A stretch of 64,000 nt of DNA from Chromatiaceae bacterium (lineage in GTDB: Bacteria > Pseudomonadota > Gammaproteobacteria > Chromatiales > Chromatiaceae): the NCBI GenBank assembly GCA_022340805.1, contig JAJDNF010000074.1:29247-93246 (forward strand), in the 5' to 3' direction. This document shows positions 24,156 through 32,297 of this stretch, piece by piece. A model generated the notes under the pieces. That model was given only the letters and a program-made list of their open reading frames with translations, was not told the DNA's origin and searched no databases. Every line of letters starts with the position of its first letter. Position 1 is the stretch's first letter. Position numbers and translations under genes: made by a program.

Positions 24156-26481
24156 CGCGACACAAGACATGGCCGCGCGCGGCGCCCGGGTGATCAGCGC
24201 AACAGCCTGGCCGGATAAAGGCCGGCAGGGTGCGGGATGGCAGTTTGCGATCGGTCTTGTGCTGTTCTGCTTGTCCACGGCCTCGTGGTGCGCCAGCTAT
24301 TCGTTGCCCGGCGATATCGGCAGCGGGGGGGCGTTCTCCTCGTGCAACGCGAGCTACAGCTGCCCGGGAAACATTTCGCTGCGAAGCAATGACAGCGTGA
24401 CCCTGACGGCTGACCTCACAGTCACGATTGGCGGCGGATTCTCCGTCGGCAACAACGTCACCATCAACGCCAACGGCCACCTGTTTCGCATCAACGCGGG
24501 CGGTAATGTCGCGATTGGCAACAACGGCAATCTGCAGCTGACCATCAGCAGCGGGGGCGATGTATCGATCGGCAACAATACCCATCTCACCGGCGACGTC
24601 ACCGCCGGCGGCGATCTTTCGATCAAGAACAATGCTACCGTCAACGGCAGCTGCACGCCCAGTCATCCCAGGTGCACCGGTGATGGGGGGTCAGGGCCGC
24701 CACCGGTCATCAATGCGGGCGGATTCAACTGCGTGGTCAGTGGTGCTGACGCGGTCAGCGGTCACCTGTACCTGCAGAAGGTGGGTACGTCCTTCACCTT
24801 TGATGTGGTTGCGGTCAAAGACAGCAACAGTGACGGCATCATGGATGCGCAGGAGACGGCCTATGCGTCGGATGCAGACCGCTCGGTGACTGTGCAGCTG
24901 GTGGATGCCTCCGGTGCTGTTGCCTGCGGCGCGAGACCGGCATTGTCGCCGGGCGTGAGCCAGACCTTGCTGTTTAGCGCCGCTGACAACGGACGCAAGG
25001 CCGCAGCGGCGATGGTCGTCGGCAAGGCCCTGCGCACCGTCGGCTGCCGGGTGACGGACACCGCGCCGGACCCGGATCTGGTCGGCTGCTCGACGGATAC
25101 CTTCACGATACGCCCGACTGCGCTGTCGCTCAGTCCCCCCGCGCTGAACAACAGCGCATCCGCGGGTGCTCCCAGTGCGGCAGCCGGATCGGCATTCAGC
25201 CTTGCGGCCGTCGGTGGGGCCGGCTACACCGGCGTACCGAAGATCGACAACAGCAAGCTGATCGCGCATGCCGGGGCCGTCCGGGCCGGCATGCTGGCGG
25301 GACCATTCAGTGCCGCCGATGCCGCAAGCGGCACGGCCACCGGAAGCGATTTCAGCTACTCGGAGGTCGGCAGTTTCCGCCTGGCCGCGCAGGGCCTGTA
25401 CGATGACAGCTTTGCCAGCAGCGACGCCGCGGACGGCGATTGTAGCGATGATTTCTCCCAGCTGTCGGTGGGCGGCAGGTATGGCTGCAAGTTCGCCAAT
25501 ACTGCCGACACCGCTTGGGTGGGGCGCTTCCATCCGGCCACGCTGACGGTCAGCACGATAAGCGACGGTGCGCTCGGCGATACCTGTCCGGCTGGCGGTT
25601 TCAGCTACCAGGGTCAGGAGGTGACGCTGACGAGCAGCGCCCGGTTCCGCGTGACCGCGTACAACAGTAGCGGGGCGATAACGCACAACTACAGCGGCGC
25701 CTATGCCAAGCTCGGCGTCGCCGACTTTTTCTTTGCCGCAGTCGCCGCTGATTCGACCCAGCTGGGGGTCGACGGGGTTACACCGGTCGCGCTGGCGTGG
25801 ACCAATGCCGGCAACAGGACGCTGACCGACAACGCCGACGGTACGCTCGACCTGGTCGTTTCCGCGGCCGGTTTCACCTGGGGGCGCGGCGCCAACGATC
25901 TGGTCGCGCCGTTCGTGACCGACCTCGAGATCGGCCTGTCGTCGGTCGTCGACGGCGATGGCCTGGTCGCGGCCGGCACCCCGCTGGCGGCCAAACCGGA
26001 TGGGGTCGAGATGCACTATGGACGGATCGCGCTGGCGAATGCGCACGGTTCGGAGCTGCAGAACCTGGCTATGCCAATGCAGGTCGAGCACTACGCCGGT
26101 AGTGCGATCGGTTTCGTCCGCAACACCGCCGACAGCTGTTCCAGCGTGTCCGTAATGGCCTTCACCGACCTCAACGGCACTGACGGCCTGTTGCCTGCGG
26201 AGGTCTGCATCTGGGACACGGACAACGACTCCGGCCTGGGTTGCGCCGGTAACGTGCCGCCCGGAATGGAGTTCGAGTCGCCGCCGCTGGCCGGCCTTTT
26301 CAACCTGAACCTGAAGGCCCCGGGCAGCGGCAACAGCGGGGTCATCGGGGTGACCGCCGTGGTCCCCACCCACCTGAAGTACGACTGGAGCAGCAGCGGC
26401 GACATCGATCCGACCGGCCGCGCGACCTTCGGTATCTTCAATCGCCCATCGAGCATCGTGTTCCGCCGCGAGCTGCGCTGA
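24148..26481 (+). CDS. MshQ-like secreted protein (DUF6701-type) with beta-helix-like repeats
   Basis: 777 aa from ATG 24148. A signal peptide with a long n-region has its hydrophobic stretch at about residues 33-45. Residues 80-175 hold short Gly/Asn-rich repeats (GGGFSVGNN, GGNVAIGNN, GGDVSIGNN, GGDLSIKNN) resembling a bactofilin or beta-helix fold. The long C-terminal part, with scattered Cys pairs and an ending of type RATFGIFNRPSSIVFRRELR, matches MshQ/DUF6701 proteins, which are the last gene of MSHA minor-pilin clusters. Vibrio MshQ has a LamG-like domain in place of these repeats. Probably surface exposed; function unknown. Confidence 0.72.
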   Translation: MNSATQDMAARGARVISATAWPDKGRQGAGWQFAIGLVLFCLSTASWCASYSLPGDIGSGGAFSSCNASYSCPGNISLRSNDSVTLTADLTVTIGGGFSVGNNVTINANGHLFRINAGGNVAIGNNGNLQLTISSGGDVSIGNNTHLTGDVTAGGDLSIKNNATVNGSCTPSHPRCTGDGGSGPPPVINAGGFNCVVSGADAVSGHLYLQKVGTSFTFDVVAVKDSNSDGIMDAQETAYASDADRSVTVQLVDASGAVACGARPALSPGVSQTLLFSAADNGRKAAAAMVVGKALRTVGCRVTDTAPDPDLVGCSTDTFTIRPTALSLSPPALNNSASAGAPSAAAGSAFSLAAVGGAGYTGVPKIDNSKLIAHAGAVRAGMLAGPFSAADAASGTATGSDFSYSEVGSFRLAAQGLYDDSFASSDAADGDCSDDFSQLSVGGRYGCKFANTADTAWVGRFHPATLTVSTISDGALGDTCPAGGFSYQGQEVTLTSSARFRVTAYNSSGAITHNYSGAYAKLGVADFFFAAVAADSTQLGVDGVTPVALAWTNAGNRTLTDNADGTLDLVVSAAGFTWGRGANDLVAPFVTDLEIGLSSVVDGDGLVAAGTPLAAKPDGVEMHYGRIALANAHGSELQNLAMPMQVEHYAGSAIGFVRNTADSCSSVSVMAFTDLNGTDGLLPAEVCIWDTDNDSGLGCAGNVPPGMEFESPPLAGLFNLNLKAPGSGNSGVIGVTAVVPTHLKYDWSSSGDIDPTGRATFGIFNRPSSIVFRRELR

Positions 26482-26614
26482 CGTCCGCCTCTTGCCGTGG
26501 TGGCGCGGCCGACAGATTGCTGCGCGCCAGGCGATCGCCAAAGACAGTCCGGCGCGTGGTAATGGCGCGGCCGACTGGGTAACCTAGTCTGACGCAGGTC
26601 GGCATCGGGACGAA

Positions 26615-27151
26615 ATGGCATTCCACAACAGTTACGCAGCGCGTCACCCGCTGCGCGGCGCAGCCGTCAACCTGCTGCTGATCGCCGCGCTGGCGTTGCT
26701 GCTATACGGTCTGCAGGCGCCGATCCTGACCCTGGAGAAGTTCTACGTTTTCAGCAATACGGTAAGTTTGCTGTCGGCCCTGCAGCAGCTGGCGCAGGAG
26801 GCCGAGTGGGGGCTGTTCGCGCTGGTCGGCACGTTTAGCGTGGTCTTTCCGGCGATCAAGATCCTGCTGTTGCTGCTGATCTGGAATTTCGACGTCGCCC
26901 AGGGCGAGCGCCACCGCCGCCACCTACAATGGTTGGCGGCCTACAGCAAATGGTCGATGCTCGACGTGTTCGTGGTCGCGCTGCTGGTCGTATCGGTCAA
27001 ACTTGGGTCGGTCGCCGAGGCGCGCGTCGAGGGCGGGATCTACGCCTTTGCGGCCAGTGTGATCCTGACCATGCTCTTGTCCAGCTGGATCGGCGGGCAT
27101 GCAAGCGATGCAGCCCCACCGGCCGGATCCATCGAAGCCAACGAGGAGTGA
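26615..27151 (+). CDS. PqiA-family inner-membrane protein
   Basis: 178 aa with four predicted membrane segments (about 18-35, 65-90, 110-130, 143-160). The central motif YSKWSMLDVFVVALLVVSVKLG is characteristic of the paraquat-inducible protein A domain, which partners MCE proteins in lipid transport across the envelope. This is a single-domain version, and no pqiB or MCE gene lies nearby. Separated from mshQ by 133 bp with no clear terminator. Confidence 0.8.
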   Translation: MAFHNSYAARHPLRGAAVNLLLIAALALLLYGLQAPILTLEKFYVFSNTVSLLSALQQLAQEAEWGLFALVGTFSVVFPAIKILLLLLIWNFDVAQGERHRRHLQWLAAYSKWSMLDVFVVALLVVSVKLGSVAEARVEGGIYAFAASVILTMLLSSWIGGHASDAAPPAGSIEANEE

Positions 27152-27156
27152 ATGCG

Positions 27157-27456
27157 ATGCACGTGACCCTGGTACATGTATCCGTAAGGCCCGAGCGGAT
27201 CACCGATTTCGTCGAGGCCTGCCGGCTCAACCACGAGGGTTCGACCGCAGAACCCGGTAACCGCCGCTTCGACATCTTGCAGGACGCGGCCGACCCCACG
27301 CATTTCGTGCTCTACGAGGCCTACGCCAGCGCGACCGACGCGCTCGCGCACAAGCAGACCGCGCACTACGCTGCCTGGCGCGACAGCGTGGCGGACATGA
27401 TGGCCCGACCGCGCGAGGGGCAGCCATTCGTCGGTCTGTTCCCGGCGGCCGACTGA
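27157..27456 (+). CDS. Antibiotic biosynthesis monooxygenase-fold protein (YgiN/LsrG-like)
   Basis: 99-aa dimeric ferredoxin-like fold protein. MHVTLVHVSVRPERITDFVEAC, the NHEGSTAEPGNRRFDILQDAADPTHFVLYEAYAS stretch and HKQTAHYAAWRDSV are typical of ABM proteins, which include quinol monooxygenases and LsrG. Substrate unknown. The GAGGAG at the end of the pqiA-like gene serves as its ribosome-binding site at 8 nt, so the two are probably co-transcribed. Confidence 0.85.
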   Translation: MHVTLVHVSVRPERITDFVEACRLNHEGSTAEPGNRRFDILQDAADPTHFVLYEAYASATDALAHKQTAHYAAWRDSVADMMARPREGQPFVGLFPAAD

Positions 27457-27534
27457 ACCCCGTACGGCCACGAGGAGTTGGGGAGGTTGCCCGGACTGGG
27501 CTAGAATGGCGGGCTTGAATTCCAGGGGCTGAGC

Positions 27535-28633
27535 ATGCAGGACATCAATCCGATCACCAACAAAATCGCCGATCTGAGGGGACGACTGGCGTCCCTCAGG
27601 GGGTATCTTTGACTACGAGGGCAAGAAGGAGCGCCTGACCGAGGTACTGCTCGAACTGGAGGCCCCGGACATCTGGAGCGACCAGGAACGCGCCCAGGCG
27701 CTGGGCAAGGAACGCGCGTTGCTCGAGGGTGTGGTGCTCAACATGGACGAGCTGAGTGCCGGGCTGGCCGATGGCGCCGACCTGCTGGCGATGGCGGTCG
27801 AGGAGGGCGATGCGGATACGGTCGCGTCGATCGCCGCCGACGTGGACACCTTCGACGAGCGAGTTTCGGAGCTCGAGTTTCGGCGCATGTTCGCCGGCGA
27901 GCTGGACGCCAGCAATGCGTTCGTCGATATCCAGGCCGGCTCGGGTGGTACAGAGGCGCAGGACTGGGCAGAGATGCTGCTGCGCATGTACCTGCGCTGG
28001 GGCGAGCAGCACGGCTTCAAGACCGAGCTGATGGAGGTCTCCCCGGGCGAGGTCGCGGGCATCAAGTCGGCCACGATCCGGTTCGAGGGCGAGTATGCCT
28101 TCGGCTGGTTGCGCACCGAGACCGGCGTGCACCGCCTGGTGCGCAAGTCGCCGTTCGACTCGGGCAACCGCCGGCACACCTCGTTCAGCTCGGTGTTCGT
28201 GTCGCCCGAGATCGACGATTCGATCGAGATCGAGATCAATCCGGCCGACCTGCGCATCGACGTCTACCGCGCCTCGGGCGCCGGCGGTCAGCACGTCAAC
28301 CGGACCGAGTCCGCGGTGCGCATCACCCACCTGCCGACCGGCACGGTCACCCAGTGTCAGAACGACCGTTCGCAGCACAAGAACAAAGACCAGGCGATGA
28401 AGCAGCTCAAGGCCAAGCTGTACGAACTGGAGATGCAGAAGCGCAGCGAGAGCCAGCAGGCACTCGAAGACAGCAAGTCCGACATTGGCTGGGGCAGCCA
28501 GATACGCTCGTACGTGCTCGACCAGTCGCGCATCAAGGACCTGCGCACCGGGGTGGAGACGGGCAACACCCAGGCGGTGCTCGACGGCGGTCTGGACCCG
28601 TTCATTGAGGCCAGCCTGAAGAGCGGATTGTAA
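27535..28633 (+). CDS. prfB: Peptide chain release factor 2 (programmed +1 frameshift)
   Basis: Recognises UGA and UAA stop codons and hydrolyses peptidyl-tRNA. The gene is split. A 25-codon first frame from ATG 27535 ends CTT TGA (27607-27612), and the second frame resumes with GAC at 27611 and runs to 28633, giving a 365-aa product, the same length as in E. coli. The SPF anticodon-mimic ([14 protein letters not shown]) and the catalytic GGQ ([18 protein letters not shown]) are intact. Any annotation starting at 27719 is an artefact of missing the frameshift. lysS lies downstream, as in E. coli. Confidence 0.97.
27598..27613 (+). promoter_or_regulatory. prfB autoregulatory frameshift site
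   Basis: AGGGGG TAT CTT TGA C: an internal Shine-Dalgarno (27598-27603) three bases before the slippery CTT codon and the in-frame UGA. Low RF2 stalls termination at UGA and promotes the +1 shift, the classical autoregulation of RF2. Confidence 0.97.
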
Positions 28634-28641
28634 TACGCAAC

Positions 28642-28785
28642 AACCGCCGCAAAGCGTGCAAACGGCGCGCAGGCGGGCTTCGCGTTGACATCCGAGCCGA
28701 ACGCGTGCGCGATACCCCGCCAGGTATCGTGGACTCGAGCCTCCAGACGAACTAATACTTTGCGCGCTTTGCGCTCTTTGCGGTA
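28642..28785. repeat. Inverted-repeat element between prfB and lysS
   Basis: The left arm (28642-28662, AACCGCCGCAAAGCGTGCAAA) is an imperfect inverted copy of the right arm (about 28757-28785), which contains three CTTTGCG units. Between them is a GATACC/GGTATC hairpin (28711-28728). The arms and size suggest a non-autonomous mobile repeat. The right end lies directly before the lysS start. Confidence 0.5.
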
Positions 28786-28794
28786 GACGAAAAG

Positions 28795-30276
28795 ATGACC
28801 GATCAGCAGCAAGACGAAAACCGACTCATCGCCGTGCGCCGCGAGAAGCTCGCCGCAATGCGTGCCAATGGCAATGCCTTCCCGAACCAGTTCCGTCGCG
28901 ACGTGCTGGCCGCCGAGCTGCAGGACCGCCTTGGCGAAAAGAGCAAACAGGAGCTGGAGACGCTGTGCCAGCGGGCGCGCGTTGCCGGACGAATCATGGC
29001 GCGGCGCGGTCCGTTCATCGTGATCCAGGATATGTCCGGTCGGATCCAGCTCTACGTGGACAAGAAGAACCTGCCCGAGGACCTGCAGACGCAGATCAAG
29101 GGCTGGGACATCGGCGACATCGTCGGCGGCGAGGGGCCGGTGCACAAGTCCGGCAAGGGCGATCTCTATGTGTACCTGGACGATGCCGCGCTGCTCACCA
29201 AGGCGCTGCGTCCACTGCCCGAGAAGTGGCATGGCCTGGCCGACCAGGAACAGCGCTACCGCCAGCGTTATGTCGACCTGATCGTCAACGAGGAGGCGCG
29301 CAATACCTTCATCCTGCGTTCGCGGATCATCGAGTATATCCGCCGGTATTTCGTCGACGCCGGCTTCCTCGAGGTCGAGACGCCGATGATGCAGGTCATT
29401 CCGGGTGGTGCCAGTGCGCGCCCGTTCGTGACCCATCACAACGCGCTGGATATGGCGCTGTACCTGCGCATCGCCCCCGAGCTGTACCTCAAGCGCCTGG
29501 TGGTGGGTGGATTCGAGAGGGTATTCGAGATCAACCGCAACTTCCGCAACGAAGGACTGTCGACGCGCCACAACCCCGAATTCACAATGATTGAGTTCTA
29601 CGAGGCCTACGTCGATCACCATCACCTGATGGATCGTACCGAGGAACTGCTGCGCGGCATCGCGCGCGATCTGCTCGGCAACACGATGGTCGAGTACCAG
29701 GGTGACAGCTATGATTTCGGCCGGCCTTTTGCGCGCATGACGGTGAGGGAATCAATCCTGCATTTCAATCCGGACATCAAGGCAGAGGATCTGGACGACC
29801 TGGAGCGCGCAACCGCGTTGGCCAGGCGTCTGGGCATTGGCGTGAAGCCGAGTTATGGTCTCGGCAAGGTGCAGGTCGAGATCTTCGAAGAGACCGTCGA
29901 GCACCTGCTCAAGGATCCGACCTTCATCACCGCCTATCCGACCGAGGTGTCGCCGCTGGCGCGGCGCAACGACAGCGACCCCTTCGTGACCGACCGCTTC
30001 GAGTTCTTCATCGGTGGCCGCGAGCTGGCCAACGGGTTCTCCGAATTGAATGATCCGGAAGACCAGGCCGAACGCTTCCGCCGTCAGGTCGAGGAGAAGG
30101 AGGCGGGCGACGAAGAGGCTATGCATTTCGATGCCGACTACATCCGTGCCCTGGAGCACGGCCTGCCGCCGACTGCAGGCGAGGGCATCGGTATCGATCG
30201 CCTGGTCATGCTGTTCACCAATTCGCCCTCGATCCGCGACGTGCTGCTGTTCCCGCACATGCGCCTGGAGGGCTGA
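28795..30276 (+). CDS. lysS: Lysyl-tRNA synthetase, class II
   Basis: Charges tRNA-Lys. An N-terminal OB anticodon-binding domain (about 55-150) is followed by class II motif 1 ([21 protein letters not shown]), motif 2 ([28 protein letters not shown]) and motif 3 ([13 protein letters not shown]). 493 aa. The inverted-repeat element just upstream may affect its expression. Confidence 0.98.
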   Translation: MTDQQQDENRLIAVRREKLAAMRANGNAFPNQFRRDVLAAELQDRLGEKSKQELETLCQRARVAGRIMARRGPFIVIQDMSGRIQLYVDKKNLPEDLQTQIKGWDIGDIVGGEGPVHKSGKGDLYVYLDDAALLTKALRPLPEKWHGLADQEQRYRQRYVDLIVNEEARNTFILRSRIIEYIRRYFVDAGFLEVETPMMQVIPGGASARPFVTHHNALDMALYLRIAPELYLKRLVVGGFERVFEINRNFRNEGLSTRHNPEFTMIEFYEAYVDHHHLMDRTEELLRGIARDLLGNTMVEYQGDSYDFGRPFARMTVRESILHFNPDIKAEDLDDLERATALARRLGIGVKPSYGLGKVQVEIFEETVEHLLKDPTFITAYPTEVSPLARRNDSDPFVTDRFEFFIGGRELANGFSELNDPEDQAERFRRQVEEKEAGDEEAMHFDADYIRALEHGLPPTAGEGIGIDRLVMLFTNSPSIRDVLLFPHMRLEG

Positions 30277-30644
30277 GGTCGGGTCTCACGGGGCCGGGGC
30301 GGTGCAGCCTGCGGGCCGCGCCCGTCGTTGTGCGCCGATCAGCCCGAGATGGCTGCACCACCCCTTTCGGCAGATTACAGCTGCGTGCCGTGCCGTGCCG
30401 ACCGTTTCGTTGCTGGCGCAATCGCAGGCGCCGGCAGCCGATGTTTGCGTTTCCAACTTGATGCAAATCAAGATACAGTGCGGGCGACTGACGCACTATG
30501 CCAACAGTCCCTAGGCCGCTGCGGCCCGATGCACCGCCCAAGAAACACCTTGATGGTGGCGGGGCCGGGAAGCGGCAGCGAAGGCTGGCCAGTGTTTTGG
30601 CAGATGCCATCGAGGGTGGCGGGCTTATTCCGTGGAGGGGACCC
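30277..30644. other. Intergenic region with FNR box ahead of the tetraheme cytochrome
   Basis: 368 bp without a credible gene. The only signal seen is the FNR-type palindrome at 30458-30471 with a possible -10 (CACTAT, 30494-30499) downstream. An ORF continuing upstream in the cytochrome frame (from 30498) is rejected because the family N-terminus begins at 30645. Confidence 0.6.
30458..30471. promoter_or_regulatory. FNR/Anr-type box
   Basis: A perfect TTGAT-N4-ATCAA palindrome. Its centre (30464.5) is 41.5 bp from a start point near 30506, which fits the class II activator position, with CACTAT as the -10. The predicted target is the tetraheme cytochrome gene 174 bp downstream. Confidence 0.75.
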
Positions 30645-31241
30645 ATGTCGGCACAAGAGCCGCGATTTCTGCGCCGAACGCGTGCGTTTCTGCAGCGCCG
30701 TTCACCACCGATCGTCCTGCTGCTGGGGGTCGTTGCCGGCATCCTGTTTTGGGGTGGTTTCCACACCGCGATGGAGATGTCCAACAAGATGGCGTTCTGC
30801 ATTTCGTGTCACGAGATGCGCGACACCGTGTACAAGGAGTATCAGGAGTCGGTGCACTACCGTAACCCCTCCGGTGTGCAGGCGACCTGCGCCGACTGCC
30901 ATGTGCCGCGTGACTGGGGGCACAAGGTGGTGCGCAAGATCCAGGCGACCAACGAGCTCTATCACAAGATCATGGGCACTGTGGATACGCCGGAGAAGTT
31001 CAAGGCCAAGCGCTGGGAACTCGCCAATCGCGTTTGGGACACGATGAAAAGCAGCGATTCGCGCGAATGTCGCAATTGTCATGACTTCACCGCGATGGAT
31101 CTGAGTGAACAGGATCGGTCGGCGCGCAAGAAGCATTCCCAGGCCCCACACGAGGGCAAGACCTGCATCGACTGCCACAAGGGTATTGCGCACGAATACC
31201 CGAAGAAGCCGGAAGAAGTGGCCAAGGCGGACTCGCCATGA
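30645..31241 (+). CDS. NapC/NirT-family tetraheme cytochrome c
   Basis: Membrane-anchored quinol-oxidising cytochrome that passes electrons to a periplasmic reductase. A single N-terminal helix (about residues 22-42) is followed by four CxxCH haem motifs at 52-56, 82-86, 142-146 and 174-178. 198 aa. A strong ribosome-binding site (GGAGGGG) precedes ATG 30645. No partner terminal reductase gene lies nearby, so the acceptor (nitrate, nitrite, TMAO or other) is unknown. Translationally coupled to the ankyrin gene. The upstream FNR box suggests anaerobic induction. Confidence 0.92.
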   Translation: MSAQEPRFLRRTRAFLQRRSPPIVLLLGVVAGILFWGGFHTAMEMSNKMAFCISCHEMRDTVYKEYQESVHYRNPSGVQATCADCHVPRDWGHKVVRKIQATNELYHKIMGTVDTPEKFKAKRWELANRVWDTMKSSDSRECRNCHDFTAMDLSEQDRSARKKHSQAPHEGKTCIDCHKGIAHEYPKKPEEVAKADSP

Positions 31242-32197
31242 AGCCCGCCTGGCTCACGGGCCTGCGCGCCGCCTTGTGGGTCGTGCTGTGCGCGATGGCC
31301 GTGAACCTGTCGGCCGCCGAGGATGACCAGGCATTGATCCGGGCCGCGATAGCTGGCGATGTCGCTGTCGTGACGCGCCTGCTGGCTGCTGGCATCGACC
31401 CCAATGCGAGCGACGCACTGGGGATGACCGCACTGATGTTTGCCGCCGAAGAAGGGCGCGACGAGGTCGTCGCGCTGCTATTGTCCGGCGGCGCCTATGT
31501 CAATGCGCAAACCCGATACGGGTGCACCGCGCTGACCTTCGCTGCCGAGAACGACAAGGCCGACGTCGTGCAGCGGCTGCTGCTGCGGAATGCCGATCTT
31601 TCAATCAGAACGCGGGCCGGCGAGGACGCGTTGTTCATGGCGGCACGCGCCGGCAACGCCGGCATCGTCCACAGCCTGATCGCGTCGGGGGCGGAGGTCG
31701 AGGCCACCGATCGGCACAGGCAGACAGCGCTGGCTGCGGCAGCCGCCGCGGGCCACGCCGAGGTGGTGTCAGAGCTGCTTACCGCTGGCGCCTCCACCGG
31801 TTCGGCCGATGAACATGGTGCGACGCCGCTGATGCATGCGGCGGCCGCTGGTGATGTACGCACACTCGAACTGCTGCTGGCCACTGCGGACGTGAGTCAA
31901 CGGGATCAGAATGGTTCGACCGCGCTGCACTGGGCCGCCGAGGCCGGCCGCTTGGAGGCCTCCCAGTCCCTGCTGGCTGCGGGCAGCCCGGTCGATGCCC
32001 GCAATGACGAGGGCTGGACCGCGTTGTTCGAGGCGGCGTACGGCGGGCATGCGGCGGTCGTGGAACTGCTGCTTGCCAATGGCGCCGAGGCCGGGTTGCT
32101 TGATACGGCGGGATTCAGCGCTGCGGATTATGCCGCCCGGCGCGGGCATGGCGCGGTCGAGGCCTTGCTGCGCGGGGCGGCGAACCGCACGCCCTGA
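31238..32197 (+). CDS. Secreted ankyrin-repeat protein
   Basis: 319 aa with a signal peptide (hydrophobic core ALWVVLCAMAVNL, cleavage likely near LSA/AED) followed by about eight ankyrin repeats of 33 residues with TALMFAAEEGRDEVVALLL-type helices through the C-terminus. Predicted periplasmic. The ATG overlaps the cytochrome stop (ATGA), so it probably assists or binds the cytochrome or its partner. That link is inferred from coupling only. Confidence 0.88.
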   Translation: MKPAWLTGLRAALWVVLCAMAVNLSAAEDDQALIRAAIAGDVAVVTRLLAAGIDPNASDALGMTALMFAAEEGRDEVVALLLSGGAYVNAQTRYGCTALTFAAENDKADVVQRLLLRNADLSIRTRAGEDALFMAARAGNAGIVHSLIASGAEVEATDRHRQTALAAAAAAGHAEVVSELLTAGASTGSADEHGATPLMHAAAAGDVRTLELLLATADVSQRDQNGSTALHWAAEAGRLEASQSLLAAGSPVDARNDEGWTALFEAAYGGHAAVVELLLANGAEAGLLDTAGFSAADYAARRGHGAVEALLRGAANRTP

Positions 32198-32297
32198 GCG
32201 CGACGCGCCGGGCAGCACCGACGAGACGGATGGGCGCCTTATGGCGATGCCGCTGGTAGCGGCTTCTCGCTGTAATCGGTGCGCCCGGCAGCGATGC

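Noticed and set aside
28685..28713. TTGACA as a lysS promoter
   Set aside because: No acceptable -10 at 16-18 bp; the hexamer lies within the inverted-repeat element.
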